NCBI GenBank assembly: GCA_022601445.1
Contig: JAJACP010000008.1
Location: forward strand, 19,146-83,145
Length of the DNA: 64,000 nucleotides
Reading direction: 5' to 3'
Source of the DNA: Chlamydiales bacterium
GTDB taxonomy: Bacteria; Chlamydiota; Chlamydiia; Chlamydiales; JAAKFR01
This document shows, one piece after another, positions 36,041-43,346 of the stretch; position 1 is the first letter of the stretch; each line of letters starts with the position of its first letter. Made by a program: the position numbers and the translations under genes. The notes under the pieces are model-generated. The model was not told the DNA's origin and searched no databases. It worked only from the letters and a program-made list of their open reading frames with translations.

Positions 36041-36072
36041 AGGTGTATATTACGCATATACACCTTTTTTTT
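36041..36072 (+). terminator. Intrinsic terminator between precursor and MNIO genes
   Basis: Perfect 10-bp stem AGGTGTATAT / ATATACACCT (36041-36050, 36056-36065), loop TACGC, then eight T (36065-36072). The stem is AT-rich, so termination may be partial, allowing read-through into the enzymes. The T-run ends directly at the ATG of the MNIO gene. Confidence 0.8.
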
Positions 36073-36903
36073 ATGAAACACACATTTCCCAAACTCGGTA
36101 TCGGAATCGGTCTACGCCCCGTGCACTACCATGAAATCCACACCCAAAAACCTGCCATCGACTGGTTTGAGATCATTAGTGAAAACTACATGGTGGAGGG
36201 GGGCAAACCGCTAGAGCATCTCGATAAAATCCTAGAGCGGTATCCGGTTGTCCAACACGGTGTCAATCTGGCTATTGGCAGCCCTGACGCCCTAGACTGG
36301 GAGTATCTGAAAAAACTCAAAGCCCTCACGCGGCATACAAAAACGCCTTGGCTCTCCGATCATCTCTGCTGGGGGCGTCTCGCAGGCGCGCACTACCACG
36401 ACCTACTTCCCCTTCCCTACACCCAGGAGGTGATTGACTACGTCGCAGAGCGAGCCCGCATCGTGCAAGATTTTCTCGAAATTCCGTTCGCGCTGGAAAA
36501 TCTCTCTTCATATGTCGCCTACAACGCGGACACGATGCCTGAGTGGGAGTTTTATACAGCCGTTGTAGAAAAGGCTGATATTTTCATGATGCTCGATGTG
36601 AATAACATTTACGTTTCCAGTCGCAATCACGGTTTTGACCCCCTTGACTACGTGAATGCCATCCCCATGGAGCGGGTGCTACAGATTCATCTGGCCGGGC
36701 ACAGTGATCATGGAGACTATGTGCTCGATACGCACGACAATCCCGTGCGTGATGAGGTGTGGGATCTCTACGCTGAGGTGTGGCCACGCACAGGTGGTGT
36801 TTCGACCCTTTTGGAATGGGATGACAACTTTGTGAGTTTTGAAGAGACGTGGAAAGAGGCGCTGCGGGCTAAAGAGTTTCAAAAAGCACTGGTGAGTGCA
36901 TGA
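36073..36903 (+). CDS. DUF692 multinuclear non-heme iron oxidase (BufB-like, MNIO)
   Basis: 276 aa TIM-barrel enzyme of the MNIO family, which uses two or three iron ions and oxygen to modify Cys or Asp in ribosomal peptides. Family motifs: GIGIGLRPVHYHEI, WFEIISENYMVEGG, HGVNLAIGSP, SDHLCWGR, ENLSSYVAY, MLDVNNIYVSSRNHGFD, HLAGHSDHG, DTHDNPV and LEWDDN, giving the full set of His/Asp/Glu ligands. Start taken at ATG 36073; an in-frame ATG at 36034 would add 13 residues that run through a terminator hairpin. Neither start has a Shine-Dalgarno. The gene overlaps the next one as ATGA. Confidence 0.9.
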   Translation: MKHTFPKLGIGIGLRPVHYHEIHTQKPAIDWFEIISENYMVEGGKPLEHLDKILERYPVVQHGVNLAIGSPDALDWEYLKKLKALTRHTKTPWLSDHLCWGRLAGAHYHDLLPLPYTQEVIDYVAERARIVQDFLEIPFALENLSSYVAYNADTMPEWEFYTAVVEKADIFMMLDVNNIYVSSRNHGFDPLDYVNAIPMERVLQIHLAGHSDHGDYVLDTHDNPVRDEVWDLYAEVWPRTGGVSTLLEWDDNFVSFEETWKEALRAKEFQKALVSA

Positions 36904-37733
36904 GCCAACGAGTCGAAATCCAGAAATGGTTTGGAGCTTTAATCAGCCAACCGCTGCAAGAAGATCATAAAATTGCCGCTCAAACCCCTTTTGGAACGGA
37001 TGTAAAGCAAGAGGCAAAAAAATACATCGCGCCCAGCCCAACACTGGCCCCTTTTCAAAGAATCGAGCTCTATCATCAACAGTATTGGTGGCGTCTGTTA
37101 AACTGTTTGCAGGAAAACTTTCCTCTTCTCGCGCGCCTTTATGGCTACACCAATTTCAATCAATCGATCGGGGTTCCCTACCTCACCGCTCACCCTCCCA
37201 ATCACTGGGGATTGTTCCAGCTGGGGCAAACACTCCCCAACTGGCTGAGAGAAGAGCGTTTTTCTGATCTCGATTGTGATGCCGCTTCAATTGATGCAGC
37301 CGCACAACGTGCGTTCTGGGTTGGGGGAGCAGAACCTGTTGATTTCACCACCCTGTCTGAGAAGGAAATTTTAAGCAAAAAGTTGACCCTACAACCGCAC
37401 GTCAAACTTTTTAAGCTCGGCGGCGATCTCTTTACTTTTCGAACGACTGTTTTGAAAGAAGAGGTTGGGTATTGGGAAGACAATCCTTTCCCTGAAGTAA
37501 AAGAAGGTCACAGCTATTTTGTCCTCTACCGCAATCTTGAAAATGAGGTGCGGTGGAAAGAGCTCTCTTTCGGAGAGTTTCGCCTCCTCTCGTATTTTAA
37601 TCAGGGGACAACCATCCAAAAGGCGTGTGAAAAACTAGAGCAGAAGGGGGGCAAGGCATGTGCAGAGGCAGAAGAGCTACTCCCCCTTTGGTTTCGTGAG
37701 TGGACATTTTTAAAATGGTTTCAAGAGGTTTAA
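36900..37733 (+). CDS. DUF2063 partner protein (BufC-like)
   Basis: 277 aa. The N-terminal ~110 residues match the DUF2063 pattern: FQRIELYHQQYWWRLLNCLQ, ENFPLLARLYGYTNFNQSIG, YLTAHPPNHWGLFQLGQTLP, and a C-terminal region carries SFGEFRLLSYFNQGTTIQKA. DUF2063 proteins accompany DUF692 enzymes and are thought to help recognise the precursor peptide. Coupled to the MNIO by an ATGA overlap and followed by lemA after 4 bp. No enzyme motif of its own. Confidence 0.87.
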   Translation: MSQRVEIQKWFGALISQPLQEDHKIAAQTPFGTDVKQEAKKYIAPSPTLAPFQRIELYHQQYWWRLLNCLQENFPLLARLYGYTNFNQSIGVPYLTAHPPNHWGLFQLGQTLPNWLREERFSDLDCDAASIDAAAQRAFWVGGAEPVDFTTLSEKEILSKKLTLQPHVKLFKLGGDLFTFRTTVLKEEVGYWEDNPFPEVKEGHSYFVLYRNLENEVRWKELSFGEFRLLSYFNQGTTIQKACEKLEQKGGKACAEAEELLPLWFREWTFLKWFQEV

Positions 37734-37737
37734 AGCG

Positions 37738-38331
37738 ATGTGGTGGATCTTAATTGTTCTTATTATTCTGATTGTCATTGTGGGTGGCTGGATCGTCGGT
37801 ATTTACAACCGTTTGGTGCGCCTACGCAATCAGGTAAAAAATGCGTGGAGTCAAATCGATGTGCAGCTGCAAAGGCGGTACGATTTGATCCCGAATTTGG
37901 TCGAAACAGTGAAAACGTACATGTCATACGAGCAAAGTACGCTCCAAAAAGTGGTAGAAGCACGGAATTCTGCGCTTGCAGCACGTGATCAGCTCGAAAA
38001 GAGTGGTGGGCCCACTGAAGGCTCTTTGCAAGACTTAATCGGCGCTGAAACCTCTCTGAAAGGTGCGCTTGCCAATGTCTTTGCGCTTTCCGAAAACTAT
38101 CCTGAGCTGCGCGCTACAGAAAATATGCAAAGGCTGCAAGAGGAGCTCACCTCCACTGAGAATAAAGTCGCCTTTGCGCGTCAATCCTACAACGACAATG
38201 TGATGCTCTACAACACCTCTCAGCAAGAGTTTCCAGCGGCTCTTTTTGCCTCTGCATTTGGGCATAAGCAGTCGGATCTCTTTCAGGTAGAAGAAAGTGA
38301 AGCAAAAAAAGCCGTTAAAGTGCAATTCTGA
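37738..38331 (+). CDS. lemA: LemA family membrane protein
   Basis: 197 aa. One N-terminal membrane helix (WILIVLIILIVIVGGWIVGI), then the LemA coiled-coil domain: YNRLVRLRNQVKNAWSQIDV, LQRRYDLIPNLVETVKTYM, QEELTSTENKVAFARQSYN, NTSQQEFPAALFASAFG. The conserved stretch NAWSQIDVQLQRRYDLIPNL is diagnostic. LemA is often encoded with an M48/HtpX protease; that is the case here, with a TGATG overlap. AAGAGG lies upstream of the ATG. What is unusual is its place as fourth gene of a DUF692/DUF2063 unit, 4 bp after the BufC-like stop. Confidence 0.95.
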   Translation: MWWILIVLIILIVIVGGWIVGIYNRLVRLRNQVKNAWSQIDVQLQRRYDLIPNLVETVKTYMSYEQSTLQKVVEARNSALAARDQLEKSGGPTEGSLQDLIGAETSLKGALANVFALSENYPELRATENMQRLQEELTSTENKVAFARQSYNDNVMLYNTSQQEFPAALFASAFGHKQSDLFQVEESEAKKAVKVQF

Positions 38332-39299
38332 TGAACTTTTGGGAAGCACAAGCTAAAGCCCGCTCGCGCACGTGGCTCTATCTCTGCATGTTCTGCTTGT
38401 TAACCGTTGTGATTGCAATCGGCATTGAGTTTGGAGTGCTCTTTCTAGCACAAGAGGGGTATACGCCCCCCATGCCCTATCTTGGTGTTCTGTTTTTGGG
38501 CGTGACGTTTTTAGTCGCTGGCTTTTACTATCTCACCTACAACAGTCAAGGAGGGCGCTTTGTGGCTGAATCCCTTGGAGGTAAGCAGGTTGTCCCCTCG
38601 ACTCGCGACTTCCAGGAACAGCAGCTTCTCAACATCGTCCAGGAGATGGCTGTGGCCAGTAGCCAACCCGTTCCACCCGTCTTTATCATTGAAGCAAAAG
38701 AGATCAACGCGTTTGCTGCCGGTTTGAAGCCAGAAAACGCGGCCATCGCCGTCACGCGCGGCACACTCCATGCTCTCACGCGTGATGAGCTGCAAGGTGT
38801 GGTGGCCCATGAGTTTGGTCACATCTACAATGCAGATATGAAGATTAGCATGCGCTTGGCTGCGATGGTAATGGGCTTTGTGTTCGTGCTTTACTTTGGC
38901 ATTCGGTTACTAGAGGGCTCTCTTTTGTTTGGAGGGAGGCGGCGCAGCAGTAATGGCGGTTCCAATTCGATTGCTTTGGTCGCCTTGATTTTTCTTGTTG
39001 CCGGGGCAATTACCTGGTTTGCGGGGGCGATTCTCCGTTCGATGGTGAGCCGTCAGCGGGAGTATTTGGCAGATGCATGCGCCGTGCAGTTCACACGTAA
39101 TCCAGAAGGGATTGCAAATGCGCTGCGTAAAATTGGTCGCATGCAAAACATTCACGATATGCCTAAAAGCGGGATGGCTTATGCGCATCTTTACTTTAGT
39201 AATCGCTCTTTTTGGTCCCATCTCTTTGCTACGCATCCTCCTTTAGATAAACGCATTGCTGCTATTGAGGAAAAAAAATATATCCCCAAATCGACATAA
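38331..39299 (+). CDS. htpX: M48-family (HtpX-like) zinc metalloprotease
   Basis: 322 aa inner-membrane protease. Two N-terminal membrane helices (~20-42, ~52-70), then the catalytic HEFGH (VVAHEFGHIYNADM) with the third ligand Glu in REYLADACAVQF, and two further helices between them (AAMVMGFVFVLYFGIRLLEG; IALVALIFLVAGAITWFAGA), with a Ser/Gly/Arg loop. C-terminal FATHPPLDKRIAAIE is typical. HtpX-like enzymes degrade damaged membrane proteins; here the gene is coupled to lemA at the end of the bufferin-like unit. It could instead trim the peptide product; that is speculative. The last codons form the left arm of a terminator hairpin. Confidence 0.94.
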   Translation: MNFWEAQAKARSRTWLYLCMFCLLTVVIAIGIEFGVLFLAQEGYTPPMPYLGVLFLGVTFLVAGFYYLTYNSQGGRFVAESLGGKQVVPSTRDFQEQQLLNIVQEMAVASSQPVPPVFIIEAKEINAFAAGLKPENAAIAVTRGTLHALTRDELQGVVAHEFGHIYNADMKISMRLAAMVMGFVFVLYFGIRLLEGSLLFGGRRRSSNGGSNSIALVALIFLVAGAITWFAGAILRSMVSRQREYLADACAVQFTRNPEGIANALRKIGRMQNIHDMPKSGMAYAHLYFSNRSFWSHLFATHPPLDKRIAAIEEKKYIPKST

Positions 39300-39322
39300 T
39301 GCTGATTTGGGGATGTTTTTTT
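39282..39322 (+). terminator. Intrinsic terminator of the bufA-like to htpX unit
   Basis: Stem ATCCCCAAATC / GATTTGGGGAT (39282-39292, 39304-39314) followed by G and seven T. The left arm overlaps the htpX stop codon. Confidence 0.85.
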
Positions 39323-39337
39323 GACCTCATTTTTACA

Positions 39338-39368
39338 TCCCCAAATCGACATTTTGTCGATTTGGGGA
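39338..39368. repeat. Second copy of the TCCCCAAATCGAC inverted repeat
   Basis: Perfect 14-bp stem TCCCCAAATCGACA / TGTCGATTTGGGGA with a 3-nt loop, sharing 13 bp with the htpX terminator stem region 56 bp to the left. The tail CATATTTTAT lacks a long T-run, so it may be a backup or opposite-strand terminator. Confidence 0.8.
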
Positions 39369-39383
39369 CATATTTTATACCGA

Positions 39384-39502
39384 CGCCTTAGCACTCGGCC
39401 TTTGGCCTCGGCTAAGAGGCGCGGTAGGAGCTCGCCGAAGCTTACGCAACGGCTCGCGAACCCGCAAGTCGAGAAGACCGTCAGGTCTTTTCGAGGGCGG
39501 GT
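39384..39502. repeat. GC-rich multi-hairpin intergenic element
   Basis: A markedly GC-rich stretch between htpX and the ATPase gene. Hairpin 1 (39384-39421): CGCCTTAGC ... GCTAAGAGGCG around CTCGGCC TTT GGCCTCG. The middle part has CGCCG ... CGGC. Hairpin 3 (39460-39502): outer ACCCGC / GCGGGT, inner AAGACC GTCA GGTCTT. No coding frame makes sense. It could be a dispersed structured repeat or a small RNA; I see no second copy in the window. Confidence 0.55.
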
Positions 39503-39526
39503 GAGATAAGACGTATCATTTGAAAC

Positions 39527-40840
39527 TTAATCCATTATAAACTCTAAGTAGTTGTCTTGATGAATCACCTCAAAGCGAGAGTCGGGATAGGTCCTTGACC
39601 ATAGCTTAGGAGGAGCCACTTTCTTAGCTTTCCACTTAAACTCAAAAGCAAACAGCTTCCCTTCCCGCTCTTCAATCCAATCGATCTCCTTCTGATCATA
39701 GGTGCGCCAGAAGTAATTATTCGATAAAATAGCGCAGTAGTGCTGCTTCTTTAGCCTTTCGATCACGAGATAATTTTTCCAAAGTTCTCCTACATCATTA
39801 CGTGTGGAAAGTGGATTGAAGTTATTAATCAAGGCATTACGCATGCCCACATCGTAAAAATAGTAACGCGAGGTCTTAGTAATTTCAGAACGGAGATTAC
39901 GGCTAAACCCTCTCACATTCACTAATACAAACGCTTGCTCTAGAAGATCGAGATACCTCTCTACTGTTCCCTTACTCATGCCTAGCTGTTTTCCCAATTC
40001 CGTATAGGAGACCTCTTTGCCAATCTGAAAGGCGATTAATTGCAAAAGATCGATGAGTTTTCTCGATTTTTTTATCCCTTCAAAATCGAGAATACCTTTG
40101 TAGAGGTAGTCATTCGCAAGCTGATTTAAATAGACCCCTTTCTCAACATCTGAAGCAAGAAGCACCACTTCTGGATAAGAACCATAAACCAAGCGATTTT
40201 CTAAACGGGCACGCGTCTCTAAAACGGTTTCGATCTGACTCAACTCCATTTGAGATAGTGGAAAGAGTTTAAGCACTTTTTTGCGGCCGGTTGACCCACA
40301 TGTCTCTCCAACACTCGAGCTGATTTGGACAGACTGTGTTTTCAGATGCTGAAGAGCCGTCCGACGGGAGGGTTCGTGTAACCCTTTCGAGGATGTCTCT
40401 GAAAGCAGATGGGAATACAGATGGCCAAAGCGGCCGAACGGTTGGTGAGAAATATGGGTGGGCTCTCCAACTTGACGTGCTAACTCGAAGGTTGAAGACC
40501 CCGTCGCGATAATCGAAAGATCGGGAAAGTGATCGACAAGCAGCTTTAGATTAAGACCAATCTGGTCAATTTTTTGAGCCTCATCGATGACAAGAAGCGG
40601 CGTGGTCCCCACCAGACTTCTTAGCTTTTCAATCGATTGGCTAGCTAAATACTCATGCACCAATCGGTCATCTCCACTCACAAGCAGATAGTCTTTTTTA
40701 TCCTCCAAAAAATGGTGTAACAGTGTCGTTTTTCCCGCCCGACGGGGACCGTAGAGAATGACAACCTTACCGGGTTGAATCGCCTTTTTAAGGGCTCGAA
40801 GCTGCCATTGCGGAGATATACATAGTCCGTATTTTACCAA
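39527..40840 (-). CDS. AAA_14/DUF4143 ATPase with palindromic in-frame insertion
   Basis: 437 aa. N-terminal AAA_14 domain: Walker A LYGPRRAGKTTLLHHFL (res. ~30-45), Walker B LLVIDEAQK (82-90), sensor ATGSSTFELARQ. The C-terminal DUF4143 region has KLFPLSQMELSQIE, VYGSYPEVVL and FEFKWKAKKVAPPK with the FEFKW nuclease-like strand. Residues ~128-183 are foreign to the family and correspond to a palindromic DNA element; family members run directly from VGEP to TGRKK. The only start is TTG 40840 without a ribosome site; the 5' end may be damaged. Accessory, mobile-style gene; role unknown, often proposed as antitoxin/defence-like. Confidence 0.8.
   Translation of the reverse strand: MVKYGLCISPQWQLRALKKAIQPGKVVILYGPRRAGKTTLLHHFLEDKKDYLLVSGDDRLVHEYLASQSIEKLRSLVGTTPLLVIDEAQKIDQIGLNLKLLVDHFPDLSIIATGSSTFELARQVGEPTHISHQPFGRFGHLYSHLLSETSSKGLHEPSRRTALQHLKTQSVQISSSVGETCGSTGRKKVLKLFPLSQMELSQIETVLETRARLENRLVYGSYPEVVLLASDVEKGVYLNQLANDYLYKGILDFEGIKKSRKLIDLLQLIAFQIGKEVSYTELGKQLGMSKGTVERYLDLLEQAFVLVNVRGFSRNLRSEITKTSRYYFYDVGMRNALINNFNPLSTRNDVGELWKNYLVIERLKKQHYCAILSNNYFWRTYDQKEIDWIEEREGKLFAFEFKWKAKKVAPPKLWSRTYPDSRFEVIHQDNYLEFIMD
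40292..40459 (-). mobile_element. 168-bp palindromic element inserted in frame in the ATPase gene
   Basis: The insert encodes ~56 residues, has no stop codon and is a long imperfect palindrome. The centre AGGGTT CGTGT AACCCT is at 40369-40385. The arms of ~80 nt match with few gaps, e.g. GGACGGCTCTTCAGCATCTG against GGATGTCTCTGAAAGCAGAT, and GTTGGAGAGACATGTGGGT against GTTGGTGAGAAATATGGGT. On the coding strand GTTGGAGAG (Val-Gly-Glu) occurs at both edges of the insert, as a duplicated target or element end would. This resembles the Rickettsia palindromic elements in style; no relation in sequence is claimed. Confidence 0.75.
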
Positions 40841-40850
40841 ACTTGGTCTT

Positions 40851-40878
40851 TTGACAATCTATTTAAGGATTTTATACT
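40851..40878 (+). promoter_or_regulatory. Near-consensus promoter of candidate small RNA
   Basis: TTGACA (40851-40856), 16-nt spacer, TATACT (40873-40878): six of six and five of six matches. It points right into a 95-bp stretch without an open frame, divergent from the ATPase gene. Confidence 0.65.
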
Positions 40879-40884
40879 AGGCAG

Positions 40885-40955
40885 GGGTACGCCGAGCGAA
40901 AGATCGGAAAAATAGAGCGAAACCAGCCAAAAGCATGGTCAAAGACCGATTTTTT
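40885..40955 (+). ncRNA. Candidate ~70-nt small RNA
   Basis: The start is inferred 7 nt after the strong -10 and the end at a T-run (40950-40955) after a short hairpin GGTC AAA GACC. Within it CCGA ... TCGG (GCCGAGCGAAAGATCGG) can form a second hairpin, and ATCGG can pair with CCGAT at the end. No known RNA family matched by eye. It lies antisense to nothing annotated and converges on gpsA, so it could also just limit read-through from that operon. Confidence 0.4.
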
Positions 40956-40975
40956 CAATGATCCCTAGGGAGGTG

Positions 40976-41977
40976 TTACCTATATTCTTCTTTAGAAGGG
41001 CGTTGCAATAACCACTCTACCCCTTCTTGAGGGCTAAAGCCTTCATACACAACTTTGTAAACAGACTCTGTGATCGGAACTTCAATCCCAGACTTTTTGG
41101 CAATCTGAATGGCTGACAAACAGGTGTAGGTTCCTTCTACGACCATCCCAATTTGCTTTTTGGCCTCCTCGGGTTTAAGTCCATCGGCAATCAGACGACC
41201 AAAGCGATAATTACGGCTCAGTGTCGAGAGACACGTCACGCATAAGTCACCCATCCCTGAAAGTCCATTTAACGTCTCTGGCTTACACCCTTTTGTAACA
41301 GCAAGTTTGCGGATCTCATGTAGCCCACGAGTCATTAAAGCGGCTTTTGCATTGTCCCCGTAACCCAGTCCATCTGAAATCCCACAGGCGATGGCGATGA
41401 TGTTTTTTAACGCGCCGCCCAGCTCCACACCATTGATATCAGGGTTAGGATAGACACGAAAAGTAGGGGTAGAAAAAACCTCATGAATGAGATTCATCAC
41501 CTCAGGACTATAGGCGCTACACACAACTAGGGTGGGAAGCCCTTTGAGCACTTCCTGGGCGATAGAGGGACCACTTAAACAGCCGATCTGATGCTTGTGA
41601 GCTTTTCCCAACACTTCCAACACAACGTCTGAAAGAAGCAGGCCGGTATTTTGCTCAATTCCTTTGGAAGTCAAGACAATCGGACAATCGGGGATACCCA
41701 CTTCCTTGACTTCTTGAAAAACCTGACGCATCCCCGCTGAGGTGACTCCCTCTACAATGAGATCTTGCCCATGTAAAGCTTCATGCATATCGGTTGTAAA
41801 AGAGAGCGTAGGGGGAGCTGTGAATCCTTTGAGTTTGGGATGCTCTCGTTTCTCTTCCATGTACCTGACAGCTTCCTCTTCAATGCTCCAAGAGGTCACT
41901 TTGTATCCTTTTGAGGCAAGAAGTGAGGCCAAACCATACCCCCATACTCCTGCTCCGAGATAGCCGATTTTCTTCAT
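40976..41977 (-). CDS. gpsA: Glycerol-3-phosphate dehydrogenase [NAD(P)+]
   Basis: Makes sn-glycerol-3-phosphate for phospholipids. 333 aa. Rossmann loop KIGYLGAGVWGYGLASLLAS at the N-terminus, LTSKGIEQNTGLLLSDVVLE with the catalytic-region Lys, LSGPSIAQEVLKGLPT, GVELGGALKNIIAIACGISD with the catalytic Lys, and GLSGMGDLCVTCLSTLSRNY. The start at ATG 41977 has GAGGA 8 nt upstream; a longer frame to 41992 overlaps the previous gene. It follows the uridylyltransferase gene after 4 bp. Confidence 0.96.
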   Translation of the reverse strand: MKKIGYLGAGVWGYGLASLLASKGYKVTSWSIEEEAVRYMEEKREHPKLKGFTAPPTLSFTTDMHEALHGQDLIVEGVTSAGMRQVFQEVKEVGIPDCPIVLTSKGIEQNTGLLLSDVVLEVLGKAHKHQIGCLSGPSIAQEVLKGLPTLVVCSAYSPEVMNLIHEVFSTPTFRVYPNPDINGVELGGALKNIIAIACGISDGLGYGDNAKAALMTRGLHEIRKLAVTKGCKPETLNGLSGMGDLCVTCLSTLSRNYRFGRLIADGLKPEEAKKQIGMVVEGTYTCLSAIQIAKKSGIEVPITESVYKVVYEGFSPQEGVEWLLQRPSKEEYR

Positions 41978-41981
41978 GTGT

Positions 41982-43346
41982 TTATTCCTCAATATACTTC
42001 TGATCAGGCAACGCTCTTTGCTTCCATTTTTCTACTAAGGCGTCCGTGGGATAGTAAAAAGAGGGAGAGAGCTCAAAAAGAGCCGTTTCCGGCGGCTTTA
42101 TTCCTGTGACGCGGGTGTAGACTTCTCTGTCTAGGGCGAGAAGGGCCGCCTGAACGGTCTTAATACTATCGTTTCCTTCATAATTTTTCAAGGGAGCAAA
42201 AACATGCTCTCGGGGATAGAGTAAAACTTCATAGCTTTTGGCCAACGGCAAAACATCGAAAATAAATTCCTCAAATTTCCATGCATTAGGATGGTCCGGA
42301 AGGCTCGGATGATCTGAATCGAGGAGATGTTTAGCTGCCTTTTTCGCTCGATGCAAGGGAAGCAAACTCTGAGCAGCTCTTTGGATAAAAGGCATAGAAA
42401 ACGTATAGAGACCTAGATTGGCAAGTGCGCTGCTTTTTACATTTTTTTGCTCCGCAGTGAGCTCAGAATACTCAAGCACACCCGGTTTCTCTCCCACTTT
42501 GACTAGCACCCCCACTTTTTCCTCAGGATGGAGACGGGGAGAAGATTTGATAACCACATCGCTCTGCGATCGATCTTGAATCCCAAATAATTCATGATCA
42601 AAAGGATCTGCAAGAGGATTGTCGATAGGCAGAACACTGACCATCTCCACTCCCCTCTCTTGCCACTTTTTCCACAGTCCAATTTCCACAAGACGGCGAA
42701 AGACGCCTCCATTTCCATTTGGGCCGCGCGCGATCTGGTCGGGCGCCTCTAAAAAAAGATGTCCTTCCAAATCGAGCAGAGGCCACATCCGTTGGTAGAA
42801 AAAGGTGACCTGCCTGGGATCAAGGCCAAAAAAGGCATTTTGAACAAAGTAAAACTCTGTCTCAACATGGTTGAGAGGAGAGGTCATGATCGCCACTTGA
42901 AGGGGGTAGCCAGCCTGCTTGGAAGCGGCTTTTATTTTTTCGGCAACCAATTGAAAGAGCGTTTTCTTTTGTATGTTGGTGATAGGAAAGCACCCCTTGG
43001 GTCCCTCACAACGGAGGCGAGAGCCTTGACCGCCGGCCAAAACAATACACGCCCCTTTGCCTTTCTTGAGGGCTTCAAGACCTCTGCTTGCCTCTTCTCG
43101 CTGACCGGAGGAGAAAGAGTGGTCTATAGGTTCATAGGTCTCTAAGTGCTCTTGGGGATGGGTGAGCTCTTCTTGCTGTCTATGAAAGAAAACGACATTG
43201 AGATGGGTGATCTGCCGGAGCAGATTCTCTTTTTGTCCAGCATCGAGCTTGTTCCAGTGGCCAAACAACCCCTCTTCCCCAATAGCTTTGAGCTTTTCAA
43301 AGGCCTCCTTCTCAGTCAGAATGCGAACGTTGGAGGGTGATTTCAT
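41982..43346 (-). CDS. UTP-dependent sugar-1-phosphate uridylyltransferase (UAP1-like)
   Basis: 454 aa nucleotidyltransferase of the eukaryotic-type UDP-N-acetylglucosamine pyrophosphorylase / UDP-sugar pyrophosphorylase family. The nucleotide-binding signature is IVLAGGQGSRLRCEGPKGCF; further marks are MTSPLNHVETEFYF, FFYQRMWPLLDLEG, GPNGNGGVFRRLVE and VLPIDNPLADPFDHE. It is not the bacterial GlmU type. Start ATG 43346 has GGAG upstream and overlaps the FliJ-like 3' end by 35 nt; the longer frame to 43394 is less likely. Probably supplies UDP-GlcNAc for lipid A or peptidoglycan. Same position in Chlamydia. Confidence 0.92.
   Translation of the reverse strand: MKSPSNVRILTEKEAFEKLKAIGEEGLFGHWNKLDAGQKENLLRQITHLNVVFFHRQQEELTHPQEHLETYEPIDHSFSSGQREEASRGLEALKKGKGACIVLAGGQGSRLRCEGPKGCFPITNIQKKTLFQLVAEKIKAASKQAGYPLQVAIMTSPLNHVETEFYFVQNAFFGLDPRQVTFFYQRMWPLLDLEGHLFLEAPDQIARGPNGNGGVFRRLVEIGLWKKWQERGVEMVSVLPIDNPLADPFDHELFGIQDRSQSDVVIKSSPRLHPEEKVGVLVKVGEKPGVLEYSELTAEQKNVKSSALANLGLYTFSMPFIQRAAQSLLPLHRAKKAAKHLLDSDHPSLPDHPNAWKFEEFIFDVLPLAKSYEVLLYPREHVFAPLKNYEGNDSIKTVQAALLALDREVYTRVTGIKPPETALFELSPSFYYPTDALVEKWKQRALPDQKYIEE

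Noticed and set aside
40851..40955. SRP, 6S or tmRNA identity for the candidate small RNA
   Set aside because: None of the diagnostic cores of these RNAs is present and it is too short.
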